Counted from the stretch's first letter, positions 50,073 through 58,733 are shown. The stretch is 64,000 nt of DNA from Hymenobacter lapidiphilus (GCF_013377885.1 NZ_JABKAU010000010.1:62001-126000), one strand, 5' to 3'. The notes: generated from the letters alone by a model not told the origin. Program-made: numbers and translations.

Positions 50073-50976
50073 CATTTTTGTTCGCTTCTTCCTTGTCTCG
50101 TTTCTCGCTTCGCACTTCTCACTTCCTGCTGCCGCCCAAACCACCGCACCGCCAGCCGGCTCGGTAGCCCCGGCGGGGCAGGCTGCGCCCGTGCTGCGCC
50201 TGCTCCCCGACACAACCGGCGCAGCCGGGGGATGGCAGTTGGTGCGCAGTGTGGCGCTGCCCCAGCCGGGCGCGGCCTCGCTGGACAGGCGCGGTAACCT
50301 CTACGTAACCGACCGCCAGAACAACCTGCGCCAGTTTGGCCCTGAGGGCGAGGCGCTGAACGTGTATGCCCCGCCGTTGCCCGGCCACGTAATGCAGGTA
50401 GAGGCTTGGAATACCGCCAAAATCCTGGTTTTTTATGATGACCGCCAGCAGGTGCTGCTGCTCGACCGGTTTTTGTCGCCCATCAGCGAGTTGCCCTTGC
50501 CCCAGCTGCTCGACGGCCAGGCCCGCGTTGTCACGCTGGCCCCCGACGACCGATACTGGCTCTTCAACGAATCGGACCTGACACTGCGGCAGTTCGACGC
50601 CACCCAGAAGCGGTTCACTATTACCACGCCGCTCGATATCCTGATTGGCCGCTCGCGGCCCGATTTTCGGTTTCTGCGCGAGTACCAGAACAACTTGTAC
50701 TTGGTGGATAGGATAGGGGGCGTGTATGTGTTCGATAACCTGGGCAACTTCCGCAAGAAGCTGCCGCTACCGGGCCTGAGCTACGTGGGCTTCCGCGCCG
50801 ACGAACTCTACTACCTGGGGCCGGCCGGCGAGCTACGCTTTTTCCACCTCTACAACCTCACCGAGCGTGCCCTGCCGCTGCCGCTGGCCGGCGTGCAGCA
50901 GGTGCTCATAAGCGACCAGTACGCCTACCTGCTGACGGCGGCCGGCGTACAGGTGTACAAAATACCAGGCAAGTAA
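50065..50976 (+). CDS. Exported beta-propeller-like protein of unknown function
   Basis: The 303-residue product has a signal peptide (MTGIFVRFFLVSFLASHF...AQ) and a mature part with repeated four-strand units such as SLDRRGNLYVTDRQNNLRQF and LYLVDRIGGVYVFDNLGN, resembling an NHL/six-bladed propeller. No catalytic motif is seen. The start at 50065 lies in repeat copy 6, and the signal peptide is coded by CT-rich DNA complementary to the AG-rich units on the other side of the repeat. A longer frame from 49864 reads the repeat as CHPERSEG-type sequence and is unlikely to be real. Confidence 0.75.
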   Translation: MTGIFVRFFLVSFLASHFSLPAAAQTTAPPAGSVAPAGQAAPVLRLLPDTTGAAGGWQLVRSVALPQPGAASLDRRGNLYVTDRQNNLRQFGPEGEALNVYAPPLPGHVMQVEAWNTAKILVFYDDRQQVLLLDRFLSPISELPLPQLLDGQARVVTLAPDDRYWLFNESDLTLRQFDATQKRFTITTPLDILIGRSRPDFRFLREYQNNLYLVDRIGGVYVFDNLGNFRKKLPLPGLSYVGFRADELYYLGPAGELRFFHLYNLTERALPLPLAGVQQVLISDQYAYLLTAAGVQVYKIPGK

Positions 50977-51112
50977 AGGCGAGGTGCCGATGCAGATTAC
51001 GTGACTTGACAATATTGGTCTGTCGGATAGGCGCTTGTGGGGTTTGAAAGGGGGGGGCTACCGCTTGGCGCGGACGGGTACTGGGAGGGTGCTGGCCAAC
51101 GGTATTTCTGGT

Positions 51113-51120
51113 TATATTTG
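51113..51120 (+). promoter_or_regulatory. -7 promoter box for the S8 peptidase
   Basis: TATATTTG fits TAnnTTTG and lies 44 bases before ATG 51165. Confidence 0.55.
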
Positions 51121-51164
51121 GAAACTGCCCGCCTGCACCGCTCCGCCACAACCACTTCGTCTGT

Positions 51165-53819
51165 ATGCCCACTGCTCCGCTTCGCCGCGCCGCACGCTTT
51201 TTGCCGTTTGCGCTGCTTTTTACGCTGCTGAGCGCGGCCCTTTCTTTTCAGGTGGAAGCCCAGAGTCCGGTCCGACCCGTGCCGACACCCGCCCGGATGG
51301 CCCCCGAACTGCGACGGCCGGGCAGCTCCGGGCTGCGTGCCTTACGGGTCAGCGTGTCCAACGAAACGGCGTTCCGGCAATGGCTAGGGCGTAGCCATCC
51401 GGGTGCAGTGGCCGAGGCCGAACCACGCCAGCCCAACATGCTGCGGGTGCGTGGTGTTGGGGCGGCTGCCCTGGTCGAAAGCCCTTCGGTGCTTTTCGTG
51501 CAGAGCGCCGACCGTAAGGCGCGGCCCGAGCGGGAATTGGGCGGGCTCGATTTGGGGGCAAACAAAGTAACGGCTGTGCACGCCCGCTACCCCACGCTCA
51601 CGGGGCAGGGGCTCACGGTTTCGGTGAAAGAAAGCCCTCTGGATATAGCTGACCTTGATTTTAAGGGCCGGCTGCTGGAGGCCGACCCGCTAGCTTCCCT
51701 GCTCAACCCGCACGCTACTATAATGGCTACCATCATTGCCGGGGGCGGTAACACCTCTCCCGACGGTCGTGGCGTGGCGTGGCAGGCGCGCATCGCTCAG
51801 TCGAGCTACGACAACCTGCTGCCCGACGATGGGGCCCTGCTTGCCGCGCGGGGCGTATCGGTTCAGAACCACTCCTATGGGGTAGAAGTGGAGAATTTTT
51901 ATGGCCTTGAGGCCCGCGCCTACGACCAGCAGGCGCGGCAGTATCCCACGCTGCTTCATGTGTTTTCGAGCGGCAACTCGGGCCCGCGGCCGGCCCCCGC
52001 TGGCTCCTATGCCGGCCTCGACAGTGTGGCCAATCTTACCGGGGAGTTTAAAAATGCCAAAAACAGCCTTAGCGTGGGCGTTACCGATGCTTTGGGTGTG
52101 GTCAATCCGTTTAGCTCCCGTGGTCCGGCCGCCGATGGCCGGGTAAAGCCCGAGCTGGTGGCATTCGGCGACGGGGGCAGCTCCGATGCAGCGGCGCTGG
52201 TTTCGGGTATCAGCCTGCTGGTGCAGCAGGCCCACCAGCAGCGGCGCGGCACTCTGCCCGGTGCCGCGCTGGTACGGGCCACCCTGCTCAATTCGGCCGA
52301 CGATGTGGGCCGGCCGCAGGTTGATTTTGTGGCGGGTTATGGCCAGGCCGATGCGCTGGGTGCCGTACAGACGATGCTCGACGGCCGGTTTATGGAAAGT
52401 ACGGCCACCACCGGCCAGGAGCGAGTGTTTTCGGTTACCGTGCCTGCCGGTGTGCATCGCCTCAAAATAACATTGGCCTGGACCGACCCCGAAGCGGCCG
52501 CCGGTACGGCCACGGCCCTCATCAACGACCTCGACCTGACCCTGCGCCGGCCCGCCACCAACCAGAACTGGCTGCCCTGGACGCTGAGCGCCTACCCGCA
52601 TCGCGACTCGCTGGCCCGCCCCGCCCGCCGCCGCCCTAACCACCGCGACAACGCCGAGCAAATCACCCTCGATACGCCCGTGGCCGGTACCTACGAACTG
52701 CGGGTGCGTGGCTTTGCCGTGCCTCAGGGCCCGCAGGCGTTCAGCGTAGCCTACGAGTTCGAAACGGGATTAAGCTGGGTAGCGCCCAACAAAGCCCGGG
52801 GCCTGGAAGCTGCCGGCGCCGGCCAGCTGCTGCGCTGGCAGTGGGCCGGCCCTGCCACTACGGCCCGGCTCGAATACAAGCCTGCGGGCCAGCCGGTTTG
52901 GGCAGTACTGAGCCCCAGCGTTAACCTGGCCGATAAGCTGTACCGCTGGACGGCCCCCGATGCTACCCAGCCCGGCCAGCTGCGGCTGGTGGCTGGCACT
53001 ACAACAGTCGTATCCGATACGTTTTTCGTGGCTCGTCCGCTGGCACTTACCGTGGCGTACAGTTGCCCCCAGGAGGCGCTACTGACGTGGCGGCGGGTGC
53101 CCGGTGCCACGCAGTACCGGGTGTACGCCCTCGGCGCCACTATGCTCATGCCGCTCCGGTCGGTTGCCGATACGGTGCTGGTGCTTACGGCTTCCGAAGC
53201 CGCCGCCCGCTACTTTGCCGTAGCGCCGGTTATAGGTGGGCGCGTTGGCATGCGGGGCCCGACGCAGGATCTGGAGCAGGCTGGCAATGGCTGCTATGTA
53301 CGGACCTTTCTGCCCCGCCAGCTGGTAACCGATACAGTGCAGTTCGACCTGACCCTGGGCTCTACCTTTCGGGTGCAGACGATAGCGCTGCAGCGCCGAC
53401 GCCCCGACGGTAACTTTGAGGACGTCCAACTGCTGAATGCGGGGGCAGCCACCAGTCTGGTGCTTATAGATCCTGATCCTGTCACAGGGTATGCGCAGTA
53501 CCGGGCGCGGCTCCGGCTTGATAATGGCAGCGAGGTCTACAGCCAGCCGGAACGGGTGTTCCGGGTGACAGATGCGGCAGCTGTGCTGATATATCCAGTG
53601 CCAGTAGTGGCCGGTGAGCCATTGCGCATTGTACTGCCTCCCAATGAAACTGCCAAGGTGCGTCTGTTCGACATGATGGGCCGGTTGTTGCGCAACGAGG
53701 TAGCTGAAGTGGGCATCATCAAGCGAATCGCCACCGATGCGCTGCGGCCCGGCACCTATTTGCTGCGTATCCGGCTACACTCCGGCCCCGAAATCACCCG
53801 GCGCGTTATGGTGCTGTAA
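51165..53819 (+). CDS. S8 (subtilisin-like) peptidase with T9SS sorting domain
   Basis: The 884-residue product has a signal peptide (about 1-32), an inhibitor-like pro-region, a subtilase domain (about 140-400), beta domains and a T9SS type A sorting domain at the C-terminus (IYPVPVVAGEPLRIVL, VRLFDMMGRLLRNEV, ALRPGTYLLRI, RRVMVL). The His site is HATIMATIIAGG (His183), the oxyanion Asn is in SSGNSG (Asn271), and the Ser site is GGSSDAAALVSG (Ser340). At the Asp site the sequence reads TVSVKESPLD, with Glu156 where Asp is expected. It is likely a surface-secreted protease, with activity to be tested. Confidence 0.9.
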   Translation: MPTAPLRRAARFLPFALLFTLLSAALSFQVEAQSPVRPVPTPARMAPELRRPGSSGLRALRVSVSNETAFRQWLGRSHPGAVAEAEPRQPNMLRVRGVGAAALVESPSVLFVQSADRKARPERELGGLDLGANKVTAVHARYPTLTGQGLTVSVKESPLDIADLDFKGRLLEADPLASLLNPHATIMATIIAGGGNTSPDGRGVAWQARIAQSSYDNLLPDDGALLAARGVSVQNHSYGVEVENFYGLEARAYDQQARQYPTLLHVFSSGNSGPRPAPAGSYAGLDSVANLTGEFKNAKNSLSVGVTDALGVVNPFSSRGPAADGRVKPELVAFGDGGSSDAAALVSGISLLVQQAHQQRRGTLPGAALVRATLLNSADDVGRPQVDFVAGYGQADALGAVQTMLDGRFMESTATTGQERVFSVTVPAGVHRLKITLAWTDPEAAAGTATALINDLDLTLRRPATNQNWLPWTLSAYPHRDSLARPARRRPNHRDNAEQITLDTPVAGTYELRVRGFAVPQGPQAFSVAYEFETGLSWVAPNKARGLEAAGAGQLLRWQWAGPATTARLEYKPAGQPVWAVLSPSVNLADKLYRWTAPDATQPGQLRLVAGTTTVVSDTFFVARPLALTVAYSCPQEALLTWRRVPGATQYRVYALGATMLMPLRSVADTVLVLTASEAAARYFAVAPVIGGRVGMRGPTQDLEQAGNGCYVRTFLPRQLVTDTVQFDLTLGSTFRVQTIALQRRRPDGNFEDVQLLNAGAATSLVLIDPDPVTGYAQYRARLRLDNGSEVYSQPERVFRVTDAAAVLIYPVPVVAGEPLRIVLPPNETAKVRLFDMMGRLLRNEVAEVGIIKRIATDALRPGTYLLRIRLHSGPEITRRVMVL

Positions 53820-53927
53820 GTAGATAAGCTGTTAGCCAGCCGTCACGAGCTCATGTCCCCGACCTGGCAAGCTAGCGGCCAAGGCATAGCGAAGTATAGT
53901 GCGCAAGCTGCGTACAATTAGCACAAA

Positions 53928-53967
53928 TAAAAACCGCCCCAACTCAAACGAGTCGGGGCGGTTTTTA
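53928..53967. terminator. Bidirectional terminator between the S8 peptidase and HEIGH genes
   Basis: TAAAAACCGCCCCAACTC (53928-53945) pairs with GAGTCGGGGCGGTTTTTA (53950-53967) with one mismatch and T-runs on both strands, in a convergent gap. Confidence 0.9.
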
Positions 53968-53987
53968 CTAATTAACCAGCTAACAGC

Positions 53988-54794
53988 TTAGTACACGTAG
54001 TTGAGAGCCGTGCGGTCGTTAGCAGTGAAAGGACGGTCGCCGGTCGAGCCAATGCAGGCCAGCATCCACGAGTTCGGGTCGGCACCGGAAGGTGTACCAG
54101 GAATCAGGATGGCTCCAACGCCGCTGGAACCTTCGTTGGAAGCCGCCCCACCGCAGCTATAGGCGCGGTTGAAGTAGTCGGTGTGGCGGAAGCCGAGGCA
54201 GTGACCCATCTCGTGAGCCATGATAGTCGCTACGTTGGCGATGGTGCGGCTTCCGATTACGCTCGGAGCCAGCTGGAAGCCGGGCGCAGGATTACCGTTG
54301 GATGGGAAACCGCCCGAGCGGCCTAGTACGCCGGGGCCCAGATCGGCCGAGTACGTAATCGGCAGGTCGGCCTGCCCCGAGGTGATGCGGCGCATGGTAA
54401 TACGCAGACCCTGTGCGTTGTAGCGGCGGATAGCTTCGTCGGCGGCCTGAACGTAACCGTTCGGGAACTGGCTCGATACGCTTACCGTCAGTACCCGGGG
54501 CAGGCGGCTTACTAGGTTGGTGGTACGGTACTGCTCATCCTGGCCCACACGTAGCAGGTTCTGCTCAGGCTGGCTGGCCAGCATTTCGTTGGTTAGCAGA
54601 ATATCTCCTTCTACCACTACACCATCGTCCGTTTTTACGGCACCGGTTGCCGTAAAGCCCAAGGCTTTGATCTGGCTAATAGTCGCTTCCGATACCTCGT
54701 TCTTAACGGTAACGCTATCTTTTTCCTGACACGAGGAAAGGCCGAGGCCCAGTCCGGTAGCAGCCAACAAAGCCAGTAGAGTATTTTTCTTCAT
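53988..54794 (-). CDS. HEIGH-family (M57) metallopeptidase lipoprotein
   Basis: The 268-residue product has a lipoprotein signal (LLAATGLGLGLSSCQEK) and a zinc site HEMGHCLGFRH with His194, Glu195, His198 and His204, preceded by VATIMA. This fits the dual-action HEIGH metallopeptidases common in Bacteroidota, thought to act at the surface or periplasm. The region before it has PITYSADLGPGVLGRSGGFP. The C-terminus ends DRTALNYVY. The gene is alone on its strand; an AT-rich region with direct repeats lies upstream. Confidence 0.9.
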   Translation of the reverse strand: MKKNTLLALLAATGLGLGLSSCQEKDSVTVKNEVSEATISQIKALGFTATGAVKTDDGVVVEGDILLTNEMLASQPEQNLLRVGQDEQYRTTNLVSRLPRVLTVSVSSQFPNGYVQAADEAIRRYNAQGLRITMRRITSGQADLPITYSADLGPGVLGRSGGFPSNGNPAPGFQLAPSVIGSRTIANVATIMAHEMGHCLGFRHTDYFNRAYSCGGAASNEGSSGVGAILIPGTPSGADPNSWMLACIGSTGDRPFTANDRTALNYVY

Positions 54795-55171
54795 GGTGTT
54801 TGGTTGTGAGAGGTAGAATGGTGGAACAATGAGGTAAACATAGTGTATTATTGAAGATATTTCAAAATAAAAGGTACTTGATTGACGAAATCATATACAT
54901 TATACTTTGCTTATATGGATTGTATAAAATGACGTAATCGGCTCATTTAATAGAATTAAAGCGGTTTATGTGGATTGTATGAAGAGAAAAATGTTTTTGC
55001 GTTTTGCGTGCCCAATCCGTGCGCTACTACCAATCCAACTCCTGTGGTGGCCATAGACGTTGCTAAATAGCCGGGCTTAGCTGCCCCGGCTATTTGGCTA
55101 TCTTTGTCGATAACCCATTTCGTGCCGCTGGCTTATTGGTCGCGGACTTACCTATATAGATTCTCCAAGCC
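54795..55171. other. AT-rich intergenic region with direct repeats
   Basis: This 377-base gap separates divergent genes. Its core (54830-54990) is far more AT-rich than the rest of the window. It contains TTATATGGATTGTAT at 54911-54925 and TTATGTGGATTGTAT at 54966-54980, 55 bases apart (14 of 15 match). The RicT -7 box is at 55099-55106. No gene was seen. Confidence 0.55.
55099..55106 (+). promoter_or_regulatory. -7 promoter box for the RicT/gldH operon
   Basis: TATCTTTG fits TAnnTTTG; the GTG start at 55172 is 65 bases downstream. Confidence 0.55.
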
Positions 55172-56812
55172 GTGGCTTGTTCCTCCTGTTCTTCCGGCGG
55201 CGGCGGTTGCTCTACTAATTCTACTACTTCGGGCTGCGGTTCGAAGGGTAGCTGTAGCAGCGGCTGTACCCGCCTCAATGTATTCGACTGGCTCCAGGAT
55301 CTGGATATGCCCAGCGACTTTAAAGAGTTCGATCTTGTGGAAGTCCGCTTCAAGGGCGGCCGCAAGGACTTTTTCCGCAACCAGAGCCGCCTGCCGCTTA
55401 TCACCGGCGACGCCGTAGTGGTGGAGGCGGCCGGCAGCGGCTGGCATCTGGGGCACGTTTCGCTGAAGGGCGAGCTGGTGCGTCTGCAGATGAAAAAGAA
55501 AAAGGTACCCCTCGACTCCAAGGATATCCGCCCTATTCTGCGGGTGGCTACCGACGATGATGCCGAGCGCTGGCAGGCCGTGCGCGACCTCGAAACGGGC
55601 ACCATGTTCCGGGCCCGTGCTGTGGTCGAGGAACTGCGTCTGCGCATGAAGCTCTCTGACGTAGAGTACCAGGCCGACCGTACCCGCGCCACGTTCTTTT
55701 ATTCGGCCGATGACCGGGTAGACTTCCGCGACCTGATCCGGCGGCTCGCCGATGAGTTTCGGGTGCGGGTGGAAATGCGCCAGATTTCGCTGCGCCACGA
55801 AGCCGGCCGCCTTGGCGGTATCGGCAGCTGCGGACGTGAGCTGTGCTGCTCCACCTGGCTCTCCGATTTTAAAAGCGTGAGTACCACCGCCGCCCGCTAC
55901 CAGAACCTGAGCCTGAACCCGGCCAAGCTTTCGGGTCAGTGCGGCCGCCTCAAGTGCTGCCTCAACTACGAGCTCGACACCTACCTCGACGCGCTCAAAG
56001 ACATTCCGCAGGTGCAACGGCCCTTGCTGACCGAAAAGGGCGAGTACACGCTGCAGAAAACCGATATTTTCCGCCGTAAAATGTGGTTTGCCGTGCGCGG
56101 CGACAACAACTGGGTGGTGCTGCCGGTGGAGCGCGTGCGCGAGGTGCTGGAGATGAACAAACGCGGCGAAAAACCCGATACGCTGCTTGTGCCCGTGCGC
56201 GAAGAGGAGCGGGCCCCCGAGGTAACGGCTATTGTAGAAGGCTCGCTGGAGCGCCTGGACGATAAAATAACCTCCTCATCGGGCGCTAAGCGCCCCAAGC
56301 GCGGCAAGAAAAAACCGACCGACGAGGCTCCGGCCACCGTGCGTACGCCCCGTTCAGGCCGGCCCGAACGCCCGACCCGGGCTGCCGCGCCCGATACCGA
56401 TGATGCCTCAGCCCCCGTCAAAGCAGCTGGCCCGGCCGAAGGTACCGATGCCGCTGAGGAGCGTGCGCGGCCCCGCGGAGCCGCAGCCAAGCCTCTCAAC
56501 CGCCGCTCGGGTCGCGGCCGGGGTAGCGAGAGCCGCAGTGGCGAAGGCCGCGGCGAAAACCGGCGCGGTGGGGGCAAAGCCGCCCCCGAAGGCGGGGCCA
56601 CCGATGCCCCCCGGCCTGCCCGCGAAGGAGGACGCCCGCCCCGCAATGCCGGCTCGCAGGGCAACGCCGATGGTGGCAAGCCAGAAGGTAGCGAAGGCCG
56701 TTCGGCCGAGCGCCGGGGCCGTTCGGGTAGCCGCCGCACGGGCCGTTCGGCTGGCCGCGAAGGCCGCGCCGACGGCGGCAGCACCTCACCCTCACCTTCC
56801 GCCGACTCCTGA
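55172..56812 (+). CDS. PSP1-domain protein, RicT (YaaT)-like, with Cys-rich N-terminus
   Basis: The 546-residue product opens with a Cys-rich segment (ACSSCSSGGGGCSTN, GCGSKGSCSSGC) and has the PSP1 signatures GRKDFFRNQ, DDDAERWQAVRDLE, SCGRELCCSTWL and LSLNPAKLSGQCGRLKCCLN. In Bacillus, RicT is part of an Fe-S-containing complex that promotes RNA processing; the role in Bacteroidota is less clear. After about residue 365 the tail is an Arg/Gly/Ala/Pro-rich disordered region. The GTG start at 55172 fits the usual N-terminus. The stop overlaps the gldH start (TGATG). Confidence 0.93.
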   Translation: MACSSCSSGGGGCSTNSTTSGCGSKGSCSSGCTRLNVFDWLQDLDMPSDFKEFDLVEVRFKGGRKDFFRNQSRLPLITGDAVVVEAAGSGWHLGHVSLKGELVRLQMKKKKVPLDSKDIRPILRVATDDDAERWQAVRDLETGTMFRARAVVEELRLRMKLSDVEYQADRTRATFFYSADDRVDFRDLIRRLADEFRVRVEMRQISLRHEAGRLGGIGSCGRELCCSTWLSDFKSVSTTAARYQNLSLNPAKLSGQCGRLKCCLNYELDTYLDALKDIPQVQRPLLTEKGEYTLQKTDIFRRKMWFAVRGDNNWVVLPVERVREVLEMNKRGEKPDTLLVPVREEERAPEVTAIVEGSLERLDDKITSSSGAKRPKRGKKKPTDEAPATVRTPRSGRPERPTRAAAPDTDDASAPVKAAGPAEGTDAAEERARPRGAAAKPLNRRSGRGRGSESRSGEGRGENRRGGGKAAPEGGATDAPRPAREGGRPPRNAGSQGNADGGKPEGSEGRSAERRGRSGSRRTGRSAGREGRADGGSTSPSPSADS

Positions 56813-57333
56813 TGGTTAGCCTTTCTGACTCTATGCACGCTTTGACGCGCGGATTTATAGTTTTGGTGAGCGGGCTGCTGCTGGTTGCCTGCGACCCGGC
56901 CGAGGTGTACGAAAAAAACATCGACCTGACCTCGCCTGCCGGCGACCCGTACGTGTGGGCCGTGCAGAATAAGCCTACGTTCGAGTTTGAAATAACTGAT
57001 CCGGCGCCCCGCTACGACGTGTTTCTCAATGTCCGGAATACCGCTGACTACAGTTACTACAACCTCTACGCCCGCGTGACGCTCACCGGGCCCGACGGGC
57101 AGATTATCTCGCGCAAGCTGCACGATATGAACCTGATGGACCCTAAAACCGGCGAACCGCTGGGCAACGGCAGCGGCGACATCTTCGACCACCGCATTCT
57201 GGCCCTGCCCAACCAGGAGTTCAGCCAGCCCGGCACCTATCGGGTGCAGCTGGAACAGTACATGCGCCAGGACCAGCTGCCTGGTGTTATGGCCGTGGGC
57301 GTGCGCGTAGGCCGACGCGAAGCCGGCAAGTAG
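56812..57333 (+). CDS. gldH: Gliding motility lipoprotein GldH
   Basis: The product is 173 residues (166 from the alternative ATG at 56833). It has a lipoprotein signal (RGFIVLVSGLLLVACD) and the GldH pattern with YEKNIDL, FEFEITDPAPRYDVFLNVRNTADYSYYNLY in part, and EPLGNGSGDIFDHRILAL. GldH is needed for gliding and T9SS function in Flavobacterium. The ATG overlaps the upstream stop in TGATG, so it is coupled to ricT, an arrangement seen in other Bacteroidota. A strong hairpin follows. Confidence 0.92.
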   Translation: MVSLSDSMHALTRGFIVLVSGLLLVACDPAEVYEKNIDLTSPAGDPYVWAVQNKPTFEFEITDPAPRYDVFLNVRNTADYSYYNLYARVTLTGPDGQIISRKLHDMNLMDPKTGEPLGNGSGDIFDHRILALPNQEFSQPGTYRVQLEQYMRQDQLPGVMAVGVRVGRREAGK

Positions 57334-57365
57334 AAAAGCGGCAGCCGACGGATAACTGGTAATGC

Positions 57366-57434
57366 CAACCAAAAGCAAGGCCCCGCCCCGGCGAAACAAA
57401 CTGTTTCGCCGGGGCGGGGCCTTGCTTTTGGTTG
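57366..57434. terminator. Perfect 33-base-arm inverted repeat after gldH
   Basis: Arms 57366-57398 and 57402-57434 are perfectly complementary around AAC. It lies between the convergent gldH and cold-shock genes. Confidence 0.88.
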
Positions 57435-57478
57435 CAACTGGAAGGATTTTTTAACTGACTACCGAAAAAGATAGTCGC

Positions 57479-57670
57479 TTAAATCCGCTCCACTTTTACT
57501 GCGTTCTGGCCTTTGCGACCATCAACGATATCGAAGCTGACGCGGTCATTTTCGCGAATTTCGTGTACGAGGCCAGTCTGGTGCACGAAGATTTCCTGGT
57601 TGTCTTCGTCCTGTACGATGAAGCCGAAGCCTTTGGCTTCATTGAAAAATTTAACGGTGCCTGTTTTCAT
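57479..57670 (-). CDS. Cold-shock domain protein
   Basis: The 63-residue product is a single cold-shock domain with TGTVKFFNEAKGFGFIVQDE (RNP1) and EIFVHQTGL (RNP2), and GQNAVKVERI at the end. It binds single-stranded RNA and DNA and acts as an RNA chaperone. ATG 57670 gives the family N-terminus. The gene is divergent from the hydrophilic-protein gene. Confidence 0.95.
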   Translation of the reverse strand: MKTGTVKFFNEAKGFGFIVQDEDNQEIFVHQTGLVHEIRENDRVSFDIVDGRKGQNAVKVERI

Positions 57671-57848
57671 AAAGGTGTTAAATGGTTGAGGAAACGGTGG
57701 AAAGGAAAGCAAGAGAACGTGAAGTAAATACAATAACTAAGCGCGGTAAATCTACGCTGTTTTTTAAATCAACAAAAAAGCCCGGGTGCAAAACGTGGCT
57801 GCCGGGGCTGCGTATGTAACACCACTGCCACCTAAGCCTTCCGCATCC

Positions 57849-58733
57849 ATGTCCGATAACACCCAGAAGCCCGCTACCACCCCCGAAAATCCCGCTGATG
57901 CGCTGCCAGTCGAGCTGCGCACCCCAGATAACACTGCCGCCGGGCAGCCGGTAGCCAACGACGAGTTCAACCACGAACAGAACGAGGTGGCCGGGGCCAG
58001 CCGGGGCGAATTCGGCCGCCAGTCGGACAAGGGAGCCACCCAGGGGGGCTACGGCAACGAGGCCAGCCGCGGTACCGACACCTACGCCGGCCCGCCGGTG
58101 CAGGCACCGGCTACCTCGGGCTACGTGGGCGAGCGAACCCAGAACGAGGACGGTGCGCCGTCGACCGAAAACGGCAGCTTTGGTACAGTAGCCGTGGGTG
58201 CCGGGCACGATGCTCCCGAGTCGGCCGTTGGGCCCCTGTTCGGCAACGATAACGATGCGCCTACCGGCACTGGCTCGGCATATGCCCAAAACTACGGTAC
58301 CTCCTCGCTTGGCGGCCAATCCAATGCCGAGGTTGAGCCCGGTGGAACCCACCGTAACCAGCGCGAGGATTACACGCCCGGCCACCCCGAAGGTGGGCCC
58401 GCAGGCCAGCGCACCGGCCAAGCGGCGGGTAATGCCAGCTACGGCAGCAGCGAAGCAGGTGCCACTCCGCCCACCCGCGCCGACCGCAGCGGCTACGAGG
58501 CGGCGGGCTCGGCCGATGCGGAGGGCAGCGAGGCGCAGGGTTTCGGCTCGAAGGGCGGCTCCTACAACGATGAATACGACGACTCTACACCGGGTGCCAC
58601 CGACGGCTCGCCCGCCAAAGGCGACTTCGACAAGCAGCAGGGCGCCGGCAACTATGGCGAAGCTTCGGATGAGCGCACTGATGCTCCAGACTCGCCCGAC
58701 TATGGCTCGGTGCCCGGGTCGCCCAAGAAGTAG
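57849..58733 (+). CDS. Long disordered hydrophilic protein
   Basis: The 294-residue product has no signal peptide and almost no hydrophobic segments. It is rich in Gly, Ala, Asn, Ser, Thr, Asp and Glu, with low-complexity stretches such as SYGSSEAGATPPTRADRSGY and TPGATDGSPAKGDFDK, and recurring TGxAxG and NYG motifs. This resembles hydrophilins or other stress-protective disordered proteins, but no named family is recognised. It is divergent from a cold-shock gene, which fits a stress role. The ATG at 57849 is chosen over an upstream GTG. Confidence 0.75.
   Translation: MSDNTQKPATTPENPADALPVELRTPDNTAAGQPVANDEFNHEQNEVAGASRGEFGRQSDKGATQGGYGNEASRGTDTYAGPPVQAPATSGYVGERTQNEDGAPSTENGSFGTVAVGAGHDAPESAVGPLFGNDNDAPTGTGSAYAQNYGTSSLGGQSNAEVEPGGTHRNQREDYTPGHPEGGPAGQRTGQAAGNASYGSSEAGATPPTRADRSGYEAAGSADAEGSEAQGFGSKGGSYNDEYDDSTPGATDGSPAKGDFDKQQGAGNYGEASDERTDAPDSPDYGSVPGSPKK

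Noticed and set aside
55981..57399. Open frame of 472 codons antisense to ricT and gldH
   Set aside because: It covers the low-complexity RicT tail; its Arg/Pro-rich sequence is the mirror of that tail.
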